Assembly (NCBI GenBank): GCA_016715105.1
Contig: JADKBO010000021.1
Location: 72,156-136,155 of the forward strand
Source: Saprospiraceae bacterium
GTDB taxonomy: Bacteria; Bacteroidota; Bacteroidia; Chitinophagales; Saprospiraceae
Length of the DNA stretch: 64,000 nucleotides
Direction: 5' to 3'
In this document: positions 55,936 to 64,000 of the stretch, piece after piece
Numbering within the stretch: position 1 is the first letter of the stretch
Layout of the letters: each line of letters opens with the position of its first letter
Position numbers and translations under genes: made by a program
Notes under the pieces: generated by a model
Databases searched by the model: none
The model's input: the letters and a program-made list of their open reading frames with translations, nothing else
What the model was told of the DNA's origin: nothing

Positions 55936-57764
55936 CGTACTTTTGATGCGGGTCTTTCAACAGTCCTTTTATGGTCTGCACACTTCTTGGCAAATTGAGG
56001 ACCTTTTATCATTCTGTGCTGAAGTCCTAGTTTTTTACTTACTTCAAAAATGATAAAACCATCTGGCATTTCTCTTGCTTCAAGCAATAATTCCTTTTGG
56101 TTTAGATGACTAATGATTCCTGCCAAATCATCTACGGTTGTTACTTCTGCTGAAATTGAATCTGGTTGAACCAGTTGTAATTGGGATTGGATCAATGCAA
56201 ATTGTTCTGAAGATGCGTTGTCCCACCCTTTGTCCAAACTCTGGGATTGGAGTCTGGTAAGTTCACTAGAAAGTTCTGTGTACTTTTGGTACAAAGAATC
56301 ATTTAAGTGGAGGTTTTTGCTTGTATACGATTGCAAAACCCTTGCTTTTGATTTGGAAGAAATATAGAATGCTTGCTCAATCCATGATGCATTACTTGTA
56401 ATACTTTGGAGTTTCATACAAGCATCGATGGGAATATGTGTGTAGGTTTTATTCAGTTCCAGAATAGATAATTTTGACTGATCCATCATCACGTCATTTA
56501 AGGCTTTGCCTATCATTGAATCAGCACTAGCAAACGTATGAATGCTTTTAATGTAATTATTTCGGCCATCTTCCTTCTGTGCCAGCGCATGAAATACCCT
56601 GCCTTTGAGTATGAGTTGTCTGATCAAATGCACGGGATGTAGAAATTTTTGACCATTTACAATAGGGTTATGAATCGAATCGAGCTTATAGCCAAATGCC
56701 GCGTTTGCAATGGCTTCATTGATAAATTTTAGCGCCTTGTCCTCGTTTCCTGCAGCCAATTCTATCTCTGAAAAATTTTCTAAAGAGAAGGACTTCGCGA
56801 GATTTACTTCAATGATTTCTTCATTCTCGGTTCTCAATTGATAAGCCAATTCATTTTCTTGTCGGCTTTTATCAAATGCTTTGGTAGTGAAATACAAAAC
56901 ACCCAAAATTTCATGCGCATTTGACCTTAAACCATATTCCTCAACGGGCAATAAATCTTGTGCTTTTTTGACGTAAGCCTCGACTTTATCATATTGTTTC
57001 TGATGTAGCAAAACTTCGGCAGCATTCAAAAAATAAATTGCTACCGAAACAGGATCATCCACTAATGCTGTATTTATATACTTGTTTTCAATAAGGGTAG
57101 ACTGCACCTGAGCTAGTTCATAATTGGCAAATTTTAAATATAGACCCAGTAAATCAATGTGGACGTAAAATGCATCATAATCATCTAACAGATCACTTTT
57201 CCTGACTGCCTCTTGCAAAAATGATTCTGCCTTCATAAAATCACGCAACTCAGAATAATAATTCCCGATTCCTTGGTACTTCAAAGCTTTCTGGTCTTCG
57301 GGATAAGCAGGTAATCCTTGTATTCTTGTAAGAGCAGTATCCAGATAGGTCTTGCCTTTACTGATGGTATTGGTATACTGGTAAGCTATTCCAATATTAT
57401 AATACAAGTTGATGATGTCTTCCTCTTTGTTTCCATCACAACTGGCAAGATAAGTCCGCAAAGCTTTTTCAAAATATTCAATTGCTTTTGTTTCCTCATT
57501 GACCACATAAAAAGCCTTACCAATTACGTGGTAAACACCGCCCCGGTCATTACATTTAGCATGCTCTATCTGGGTTGCAAAAAGCGGATTTGATGCCAAT
57601 TGTATGATTGAATCAAACGCTTCCTTGTTATAAAGATCGTTGTAAAGCTCCTTAATATTAGGGGAATTTGATTTTTCAAACTCCTTTTGTGAAAATAAAT
57701 GCAAACAACAGAATAGAATTCCTAAAATGAAGAAAAGATATAAAATCAAACTTTTGCTACTCAA
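55932..57764 (-). CDS. TPR region (first part of a TPR-CHAT protein)
   Basis: The 610-residue frame starts with a signal or anchor (SLILYLFFILGILFCCLHLFSQ) and contains a long array of tetratricopeptide-type helices: HVIGKAFYVVNEETKAIEYFEKAL, YYNIGIAYQYTNTISKGKTYLDTAL, YYSELRDFMKAESFLQEAV and so on to about residue 400. A coiled region (SSELTRLQSQSLDKG) and the first strands of the CHAT domain (QKELLLEAREMPDGFIIFEVSK) follow. It is out of frame from IKGPQF onward. Such TPR arrays bind partner proteins, and TPR-CHAT proteins are often proteases activated by them. Its start overlaps the subtilase stop by 8 nt. Confidence 0.85.
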   Translation of the reverse strand: MSSKSLILYLFFILGILFCCLHLFSQKEFEKSNSPNIKELYNDLYNKEAFDSIIQLASNPLFATQIEHAKCNDRGGVYHVIGKAFYVVNEETKAIEYFEKALRTYLASCDGNKEEDIINLYYNIGIAYQYTNTISKGKTYLDTALTRIQGLPAYPEDQKALKYQGIGNYYSELRDFMKAESFLQEAVRKSDLLDDYDAFYVHIDLLGLYLKFANYELAQVQSTLIENKYINTALVDDPVSVAIYFLNAAEVLLHQKQYDKVEAYVKKAQDLLPVEEYGLRSNAHEILGVLYFTTKAFDKSRQENELAYQLRTENEEIIEVNLAKSFSLENFSEIELAAGNEDKALKFINEAIANAAFGYKLDSIHNPIVNGQKFLHPVHLIRQLILKGRVFHALAQKEDGRNNYIKSIHTFASADSMIGKALNDVMMDQSKLSILELNKTYTHIPIDACMKLQSITSNASWIEQAFYISSKSKARVLQSYTSKNLHLNDSLYQKYTELSSELTRLQSQSLDKGWDNASSEQFALIQSQLQLVQPDSISAEVTTVDDLAGIISHLNQKELLLEAREMPDGFIIFEVSKKLGLQHRMIKGPQFAKKCADHKRTVERPASKVR

Positions 57765-59322
57765 ACTTTATCAAATTTTTTACGATAAAGTTACCATGAT
57801 TTATTAAAGTTGGTGCAAGCTTTGGCACATTAATTAATCGCAGGTCGCCTCCCTCCAAATAGCCGGAGTGGCCTATGATGAATAGACCCTCGTTTCCGAC
57901 ATTAATCACTGTAGGTGTAAATGGATTTCCATCGATTCGCATGTCACCATCTATCAACAAAGGTTTGGAGAAAGGACCAAGGGCCGTACCGTTCAATGCA
58001 AAGGAAAATTCAATTCGATCATGTCCACAAGCTTTTGTGAGCGCGTATCTTAAGGAACCCGGGACATAATCTCCAGCATTGGTAACCGTATATGTTTGAT
58101 TGAGATTAGTAATTTTACTGACCGCACCATTGATATTGGCTTTCCCGCCTGAAACACATTTATTTTGAAGCACAAAAAGAGAATCTACTCCAGAAAGTAA
58201 ACCGCATTTTGTCACTGAAATGTCTTCATTGGTGTTGATTTTGGTCTTAATCAATGCGGCCATAGCGCTGATGATGGCTGTAGCTTGTGAAGTTCCTGAA
58301 GCATAGTCAATTCCAGTGGTACTAAGATCAGGTCCTGGAATGTCTTCACCCAATACAGCAATATCCATATTGAGCCCTCCATAGTTTGAGAAATTAGCGA
58401 TCGCATCAGCACAACTCAAAGCCCCGACAGAAACTATATTGGTGCTGCCAAAAGAAGCTGGCAACGCTGTTTCATTGAGATTATCTATATCAATGTTGCT
58501 GTTTCCAGCAGCAGCAATGACCAAAACGTCCTTGGATTTTGCATAATCTATAGCCACTTTCAAAGGATAAAACCGCTTTTTATCCAAAGTATCAGGAATT
58601 CCAAAACTCATATTGACAATATTGACATCATTTCCTGTTGCATCCAATAATGCTTTGACAATGTTGCTAAGTTTTCCCTTCCCATCTGCATCATGGGTTT
58701 TCTGTATGATGAATTGAATATTATTGCCTGAGGTGGATACACCATGAGTGATACTGTGTATTATCCCTGCTATGTGACTTCCGTGCCCATGCTCATCATC
58801 TGGAGTAACGTCATTATTGACGTAGTCATAACCCGTATAAGAGGTAAGATTATAATTGAGTGTTGCGGTACTATTATTCTGAATGTTGGCCTTGATACCA
58901 GTATCTAGGATAGCAATTTTCACTGGATTATTTCCCTGACTTACCGAATAATCTAAAGGATCAAAGCAAGTATTTACCGCAGTACCAGGCTGGTCCGCCA
59001 GCACAGTTAAGTAATCCACTCCAGCTTCTTGCACTTGGGTTTTTTTCCTCGATTGCCTGATGATCGTATTGATATCTGTCACTTGAGTGCCATCACCAGT
59101 TGTGAATGGAAAATTATTGACACTCCATAAAGCAAGTCCTGAGGAAGAATGATACCAAAGTTGTGTAGAATTCTGATCTAATAAATAAGCTGTGATGGTA
59201 TCCAATGGAATGTCTGCTTTCAAATGGACAAAATATTCTATTTCTGAAGTATCACTGACCTGTCCAATCAATAGGCTTGATTGAAACATCCAAATCATCA
59301 TCAGCTTCCACATTGCGCGCAT
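57757..59322 (-). CDS. Secreted S8-family serine peptidase (subtilase)
   Basis: The 521-residue protein has a signal peptide (residues 1-20) and a region of about 100 residues that may be a propeptide. The subtilase domain has the full catalytic triad: Asp140 (AILDTGIKA), His180 (DEHGHGSHIAG) and Ser345 (GTSQATA), with the oxyanion Asn274 in AAAGN. After about residue 400 a beta-helix-like tail begins (VTNAGDYVPGSLRYAL ... GGDLRLINVP). No T9SS sorting domain is visible, so it is probably periplasmic. It overlaps the TPR-CHAT gene by 8 nt, strongly suggesting coupled expression of two proteases. Confidence 0.9.
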   Translation of the reverse strand: MRAMWKLMMIWMFQSSLLIGQVSDTSEIEYFVHLKADIPLDTITAYLLDQNSTQLWYHSSSGLALWSVNNFPFTTGDGTQVTDINTIIRQSRKKTQVQEAGVDYLTVLADQPGTAVNTCFDPLDYSVSQGNNPVKIAILDTGIKANIQNNSTATLNYNLTSYTGYDYVNNDVTPDDEHGHGSHIAGIIHSITHGVSTSGNNIQFIIQKTHDADGKGKLSNIVKALLDATGNDVNIVNMSFGIPDTLDKKRFYPLKVAIDYAKSKDVLVIAAAGNSNIDIDNLNETALPASFGSTNIVSVGALSCADAIANFSNYGGLNMDIAVLGEDIPGPDLSTTGIDYASGTSQATAIISAMAALIKTKINTNEDISVTKCGLLSGVDSLFVLQNKCVSGGKANINGAVSKITNLNQTYTVTNAGDYVPGSLRYALTKACGHDRIEFSFALNGTALGPFSKPLLIDGDMRIDGNPFTPTVINVGNEGLFIIGHSGYLEGGDLRLINVPKLAPTLINHGNFIVKNLIKFE

Positions 59323-59572
59323 CGAAAACCTTTTTTATAGAAGGAAATTTTTTAAAAAGTGTGACAATTATAAAGAAATATTTTCAATAAAGTCTGCGAA
59401 TTTACTCAAACGACAATAAAACTACCTGAAACCACAGTCCAGAAACCGGACAAATTTGCACCACTTTTTAGGTCAAAAGTTTTTTTAAAAAAAAATGAAA
59501 AATTTTTGTCACACTTTTCCCATCGCTCCCTTTTAGCTCTATACGAATCAATTCACCGAATACACTTTAGAT

Positions 59573-60913
59573 ATGAAAGTTATTAAAAAAACAACCATGT
59601 TTTGCATCCTACTGCTGATGAGCATCACAACAATCACGGCTCAAGAAGTATATAGCGAGGCATTGGAATCTGCAAAAAATTTATCCAGACAAGGTTTTTA
59701 CACACAAGCAGATACCCTGCTCAACAATTTGTTGATGGCATATCCAAAAGCCACTGAAATAATTGAAGCGAGGGCTTACAATTTTTCTTGGAGTGGCAAA
59801 CATGAAGAAGCTTTAACACTTTTCAAATCATTGTCGACCAAAGGCAAGGACAAAAAGCACTTGACAGGTTTAGGCTTTGCTTACATGTTTGCTGGTCAAT
59901 ACAACAACGCGGTACATCCATTTAATAAAGTGCTTTCTCAAAACCCAAATGATGAAGAAGCTTTGAAAGGCCTGGGTTATAATTTTTATTTTAAAGGGAA
60001 TACAGAAGCTGCCGAAAAAATATTCAACACGCTAATTTTTCAACACCCTCAAAATGAGGAATATAAGTTAGCCCTTGCGAAAATACATCTCAAGAAAAAC
60101 GAAATAACAGATTCTTATAAACTCGCCTCGCAACTTACCAATAGCAACACTCAAGCTTCTGAAGCTGAACTCGTTAAGGCACAATCTATGGAAGCGAGTG
60201 GAAGCAAGGACCTCCAATTGTGGGCATCCTACTCTGTTCAAGATGCAGGTAAAAATTCATATGGTGTCAGATTGGCAAGCTTCAACTACCATTTTAAAAA
60301 CAAGAGAAGTGTAGGAATCAAAATCGACAACAGTTTATCCACCGACAATTATGCATTATTTTCTAGAGGAACCATGGCCCCTACCATGTGGCTCACTTCT
60401 TCCACACCCATTGGCAAACAAAGTAATTTATATCTGGAAGTTGGAAACAGACTCATGGGTAATGGCCAGTTTTTCATGAGGAGTGATTATGTCTATTTCA
60501 CCAAAATCAATCTCATTTTCAAGGCCGGATTTACTACAGACTTCATGCCCCACATGACCGAATATAATGGCCGATTAGGTATAGAAGCCAATCTCAAAAA
60601 ATGGTTGCGTTTTGGACTGACCTATTTCAATTCAAAAGAAAACTCGGCATTACCGCATGCTCATCGCTTTCTGGGAAGTATTCACCTCACCTTTCAAGAT
60701 AAAATTCATACAGACCTTGGATATTTCAAAGGCATTACACATTTGTTGAATGGTGAAAATGGACATTTTACAGAATCCGTGAATGGTGGTTTTCTCCTTA
60801 CTTCTATACCATTTAATGAAAAACTCGCCATCATATTACTCGCCAATTATGAAGGCACTGCCAAACAGTCGATTATGACTGGTTCATTGGGCTTCAGATT
60901 AAAATTTAAATAA
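59573..60913 (+). CDS. YaiO-family TPR/outer-membrane beta-barrel protein
   Basis: The 446-residue protein has a signal peptide ending TITAQ (residue 24) and tetratricopeptide repeats from about 30 to 200 (ESAKNLSRQGFYTQADTLLNNLL, FAYMFAGQYNNAVHPFNKVL, GYNFYFKGNTEAAEKIF). A C-terminal beta-barrel of alternating strands follows (about 215-446), ending in the aromatic-rich GSLGFRLKFK. This is the YaiO/BcsC-like layout of glycan-export outer-membrane proteins. It lies 38 nt upstream of a processive glycosyltransferase, consistent with secretion of its product. Confidence 0.85.
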   Translation: MKVIKKTTMFCILLLMSITTITAQEVYSEALESAKNLSRQGFYTQADTLLNNLLMAYPKATEIIEARAYNFSWSGKHEEALTLFKSLSTKGKDKKHLTGLGFAYMFAGQYNNAVHPFNKVLSQNPNDEEALKGLGYNFYFKGNTEAAEKIFNTLIFQHPQNEEYKLALAKIHLKKNEITDSYKLASQLTNSNTQASEAELVKAQSMEASGSKDLQLWASYSVQDAGKNSYGVRLASFNYHFKNKRSVGIKIDNSLSTDNYALFSRGTMAPTMWLTSSTPIGKQSNLYLEVGNRLMGNGQFFMRSDYVYFTKINLIFKAGFTTDFMPHMTEYNGRLGIEANLKKWLRFGLTYFNSKENSALPHAHRFLGSIHLTFQDKIHTDLGYFKGITHLLNGENGHFTESVNGGFLLTSIPFNEKLAIILLANYEGTAKQSIMTGSLGFRLKFK

Positions 60914-60951
60914 TAAAAACTCTATCTCTTAATCAGACACAAAAAATAATT

Positions 60952-62799
60952 ATGAATAAATTTATCAGTAACACAGGTGAATTAACTGCTCTTACCGGGC
61001 AACTAAGCCATAGTGGCACATATGCAGATTTGGGGCAAAGCAGCGATTCAAAGAAAAAACACAAACCATCTCCAATGTTGTACATTGTTGTATTCTCAGC
61101 ATGGCTTGCAGCAGTTGTTTGGTTTCAACCAAGATTACTCCAGCTTATGGATATGGCAGATACAACACCCAAATTTATCTGTCTTGGGCTTTTCATTCTT
61201 TTCATCAATTTTGCCTGGTTGTATGGAATTTACAACCTTTCCATTGTAAGTTTTGCAGTATTTTATAAATTCTTTCTAAGCAAAAAAACAGCGGTAGGAA
61301 AACCTTTGTTGGAGTACCCAAATGTTGCCATACTTTACACTACTTGCAATGATTTTGTGCGAGAAAGTTTGGAATCATGCATCGCCCAAGACTATCCAAA
61401 CTATAAAGTATACATCTGTGATGACAGCAGCAAAGAGGAATATATACAATTGGTAGACAGCTTTGCCAGCGAATACCCTGATCGAGTGGAAGTTGTGAGA
61501 AGGAGCAACAGACATGGCTTTAAAGCAGGCAATATGAACAATGCCCTTAGCACAGTTTGTAAAGAAAAATATTTTGCAATCGCTGATGCTGATGAAATTT
61601 TACCGGTAGATTTTCTCTCCAAGTTGGTTCCAGAAATGGAATACGACGACTCTCTGGGTTTCGTACAAGCAAACCACCGAGCTAATCCAAATTCACCATC
61701 ATTGCTCGCTAGGGATATGGGTGTGGGAATTGACTTACATTGGAAATGGTATCAGCCCCTCAGAAATGATTTTGGATTTGTAATGTTCCTAGGTCACGGT
61801 GCCTTATTGAGAAGAAAAACATGGCAAGAAATCGGTGGCTTTCCAAATATTGTAAGCGAAGATCTTGGTTTTGCCATTGAAGCTAGAGAAAAAGGCTACC
61901 ACGCTAAATTTGTTGAAGATGTCATTTGTTATGAGGACTTTCCTGATACAGTTAGGGCTTTCAGAGTCAGGCACATGAAGTGGACAAGAGGAACTTCCGA
62001 GTTTTTACACCAAAAATTTGTTTGGTTACTCAAGGCAAAAAACATCACTTGGCAAGAAAAGTTGGACATTTTATTTCCAACCCTCAATTTGCCACTCACT
62101 ATTCTTTATTTTCTTTTTATGATCAATGCCAATTTGATTATTCCGGTGCTGCTTGGCAAATCATCCATCATGACTATGGAGTTGGGTTCACATACTTTTT
62201 TAATCCCAATTCTCAGTTTGCATAGCGGTTTTAATGTCATTTATGACTTTGATTTTTATCTGATCACGATGTTGACCTTTTTCAGCCCGGTTTTGTGTTT
62301 CATCATTGGTTTGATCCATAAACCGCTTACCATGATCAGGTTTTTGAGTAAAAGTACCGCTTTATATGCAGCACTTTCACCTTTATCAACACTTGGTGTT
62401 TTGGCATATTTCATCACTGGTAAAGCTATTTTTCTGGTCACCGGTGAGCAAACAGAAAAGGAAACCAATACAAGTGAAAACATGATCACTGGCGTGAAGA
62501 AATCCTGGTCTGACTTTTTAGCAAAAAGTCATCCGGACACCAAAATTGTTCAAGGTTTTGAGATAGCAGTTGCGATCATATTTGGGATAGCAAGTATAAT
62601 GATGTTCCAAATTTCCTTTTTGGGATTGTGCCTTTCATTTGCTTTACTTCCAATACTTCACAAAATAGGCTGGGAAAGTAAGTTGGCTAAGATCCTGGTT
62701 TATGTACCATTTGCCATGATCATCTCAGGTATCATCATTTCTGGTTTGTCTATGGCAGGTATGCAGACCATTTTCTTTGGTTACGGCTTCCATTTTTAA
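60952..62799 (+). CDS. Processive family-2 glycosyltransferase (BcsA-like), membrane-bound
   Basis: The 615-residue protein has two N-terminal membrane helices (about 40-110), a GT2 domain, then four to six helices (about 365-600). Catalytic motifs are CDDSS (about 155), ADADE (about 210, the DxD-type metal site), SEDLGFA (about 302, equivalent to TED) and RHMKWTRG (about 340, in place of QxxRW). No PilZ domain is seen. The family makes polysaccharides such as cellulose, PNAG or other beta-glucans; the altered QxxRW makes the product uncertain. It lies between YaiO-like and sugar-dehydrogenase genes in one apparent operon. Confidence 0.87.
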   Translation: MNKFISNTGELTALTGQLSHSGTYADLGQSSDSKKKHKPSPMLYIVVFSAWLAAVVWFQPRLLQLMDMADTTPKFICLGLFILFINFAWLYGIYNLSIVSFAVFYKFFLSKKTAVGKPLLEYPNVAILYTTCNDFVRESLESCIAQDYPNYKVYICDDSSKEEYIQLVDSFASEYPDRVEVVRRSNRHGFKAGNMNNALSTVCKEKYFAIADADEILPVDFLSKLVPEMEYDDSLGFVQANHRANPNSPSLLARDMGVGIDLHWKWYQPLRNDFGFVMFLGHGALLRRKTWQEIGGFPNIVSEDLGFAIEAREKGYHAKFVEDVICYEDFPDTVRAFRVRHMKWTRGTSEFLHQKFVWLLKAKNITWQEKLDILFPTLNLPLTILYFLFMINANLIIPVLLGKSSIMTMELGSHTFLIPILSLHSGFNVIYDFDFYLITMLTFFSPVLCFIIGLIHKPLTMIRFLSKSTALYAALSPLSTLGVLAYFITGKAIFLVTGEQTEKETNTSENMITGVKKSWSDFLAKSHPDTKIVQGFEIAVAIIFGIASIMMFQISFLGLCLSFALLPILHKIGWESKLAKILVYVPFAMIISGIIISGLSMAGMQTIFFGYGFHF

Positions 62800-62826
62800 T
62801 ATCACTTTCACCTCACTCCATTTTCT

Positions 62827-64000
62827 ATGAATACAAGTTTAAAGTATTTAATCCTATCATTGATTACCTTTTTGGGAGGCTTCAATTTGGCTTTCACTCA
62901 AAGCGTTCCTACCGGATTCAAACTTGAAAAAATCATTTCAGGACTCAATCCAGTGGCAATGACCATCGATCCTTTTGAAAGGATTTGGGTTGCAGAAAAA
63001 CATGGTGAGGTATTGATATTTGAAAATGGAAAAGCTTTGAAAGATCCTTTCATCACCCTTGATGTTGATGCATTTAATGAAAGAGGACTGCTTGGTATTG
63101 CGCTTCATCCAGATTATGTCAGCAATGGATATGTATACATATATTATACTGTGCCAAATGAAGCTCGGAATAGAGTAATTCGGGTAAAGTCAAACGGTGA
63201 TCATGCCATTCCTGGTTCAGAAGAAGTCATTATAGAACTGGATAAGTTGTCTGGAGATATCCATAATGGTGGGGCGATGGTTTTTGACTCTACAGGTCAT
63301 TTATTCATTGGTACTGGAGATGGTTCTAACGGTCCCGCAGCGCAATCATTGGCCAGTACTCTTGGCAAAATTTTAAGATTAGAAGAAGATGGAAAAATAC
63401 CTGCAGACAATCCATTTGTCAATCAAACTTCTGGAATTTATCAAGCCATTTATGCAATTGGTCTTCGAAATCCATTTTCATTAGTTTATGATGATGAAAT
63501 CAATAAAATTTGGGTCTCTGATGTGGGACAAGGTTTGGCAGAAGAAGTAAATATCATCGACAAAGGCGGAAATTATGGTTGGCCATACTTTGAAGGATCA
63601 GGCTCCGGTGATGGTCTGGCGAATTACCATAATCCTTATTTTTATTATGGGCATGACAAAGGGTGCGCTATTGTTGGGGCCGCCCTCACAAAAAACAATC
63701 CCATTTTACCAGAATCCATTCAAGACGTATTTCTATTCGCGGATTATTGCTCTGGAGAAGTAAGGTATTTTAAAGAAAATGAAACTGGTAATCAATATAA
63801 AGTTTGGATGAAAAGTGAAGAAAGGCCATTGGCTATCCACGTTACCCATAAGGGAAAAATATTGATGCTCACCAGATCTGGTATTGGAGGAGGTAGTACT
63901 GCTGACAACACATCTACTTTTGATGGTGCTGTTTGGGAAATATCCTATAGCGGCAATGGTGCACCCTACTTTGCTAGCCAACCAGAGGATATAAAAATTG
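62827..64000 (+). CDS. PQQ-dependent sugar dehydrogenase-like protein, truncated by the window end
   Basis: The frame from ATG 62827 stays open to the end (391 codons). A signal peptide (SLITFLGGFNLAFTQS) precedes a six-bladed propeller of the glucose/sorbosone dehydrogenase type: RGLLGIALHPDYVSNGYVYIYY, LSGDIHNGGAMVFDSTG with the base His, GTGDGSN, YAIGLRNPFSLVYD, and VGQGLAEEVNIIDKGGNYGWPYFEG. After about residue 360 a linker (GNGAPYFASQPED) suggests a further domain beyond the window. The natural electron acceptor and substrate are unknown. It starts 28 nt behind the glycosyltransferase. Confidence 0.88.
   Translation, partial: MNTSLKYLILSLITFLGGFNLAFTQSVPTGFKLEKIISGLNPVAMTIDPFERIWVAEKHGEVLIFENGKALKDPFITLDVDAFNERGLLGIALHPDYVSNGYVYIYYTVPNEARNRVIRVKSNGDHAIPGSEEVIIELDKLSGDIHNGGAMVFDSTGHLFIGTGDGSNGPAAQSLASTLGKILRLEEDGKIPADNPFVNQTSGIYQAIYAIGLRNPFSLVYDDEINKIWVSDVGQGLAEEVNIIDKGGNYGWPYFEGSGSGDGLANYHNPYFYYGHDKGCAIVGAALTKNNPILPESIQDVFLFADYCSGEVRYFKENETGNQYKVWMKSEERPLAIHVTHKGKILMLTRSGIGGGSTADNTSTFDGAVWEISYSGNGAPYFASQPEDIKI

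Overview
The window is a chromosomal segment of an AT-rich member of the Bacteroidota, probably a Saprospiria-like or related environmental lineage; that rank is inferred from gene content only. Evidence for the phylum: several type IX secretion (T9SS) sorting domains of both A type (4646-6193, 32188-34428) and B/gliding type (17829-19443, 36191-41665), a DUF1800/DUF1501 secreted pair, a GH172 (DUF2961) protein, a LytS/LytTR two-component pair, YaiO-type outer-membrane protein, promoters with the Bacteroidota -7 element TAnnTTTG, and a tmRNA whose tag ends NYALAA.

Layout. 1-640 is low-complexity G/T sequence that I read as a bad contig end, followed by a truncated REP-type (RAYT) transposase. 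1-7.3 kb holds a membrane-anchored NUC1 nuclease, a Hyi-like TIM barrel, the DUF1800/DUF1501 pair, TfoX-N and DUF4197 proteins. 7.4-12.8 kb is an accessory patch with two different AAA ATPases (one with a PD-(D/E)XK-like tail, one with DUF4143); the first is flanked on both sides by paired copies of one hairpin. 12.8-26.7 kb is metabolic, secreted and signalling genes (cyclase, AspT-family transporter, MBL hydrolase, SDR, 5'-nucleotidase, beta-lactamase-like hydrolase, LytS/LytTR). The ssrA (tmRNA) gene lies at 27443-27806. 28.8-44.7 kb carries HerA-like ATPase, an LptF/LptG permease, FG-GAP protein, GH172, a 1,824-residue P-domain/Ig-like surface protein, patatin, a GT-C-like membrane protein and an ArsR regulator. 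44.8-48 kb is a decayed zone: a wrecked chrA, a second detached copy of its 3' end, a broken zinc-ribbon gene and short repeats. 48-54.8 kb is a sulfur-handling cluster on the minus strand (two YeeE/YedE proteins, MBL-rhodanese, TauE/SafE) with small stress-type genes and a Crp/Fnr regulator. 55-59.3 kb is an overlapping pair of a secreted subtilase and a TPR-CHAT protease. 59.5-64 kb is an apparent operon YaiO - processive GT2 - PQQ-type sugar dehydrogenase, the last running off the end.

A striking general property is that about a dozen genes are split by frameshifts, many visibly at short homopolymers, while others (for example a 5.5-kb ORF) are intact. Most of these are best read as uncorrected long-read indels, so such genes are described below as single genes with the fragment positions given. 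Exceptions that look like real change are the DUF1800 gene (roughly 60-80 codons missing), the RAYT gene and the 44.8-46.4 kb zone.

Best candidates for new biology: the hairpin-bounded AAA ATPase unit (7492-9236) with decayed relatives of the same hairpin around the neighbouring DUF4143 ATPase, and the translationally overlapping subtilase/TPR-CHAT pair (54976-59322).
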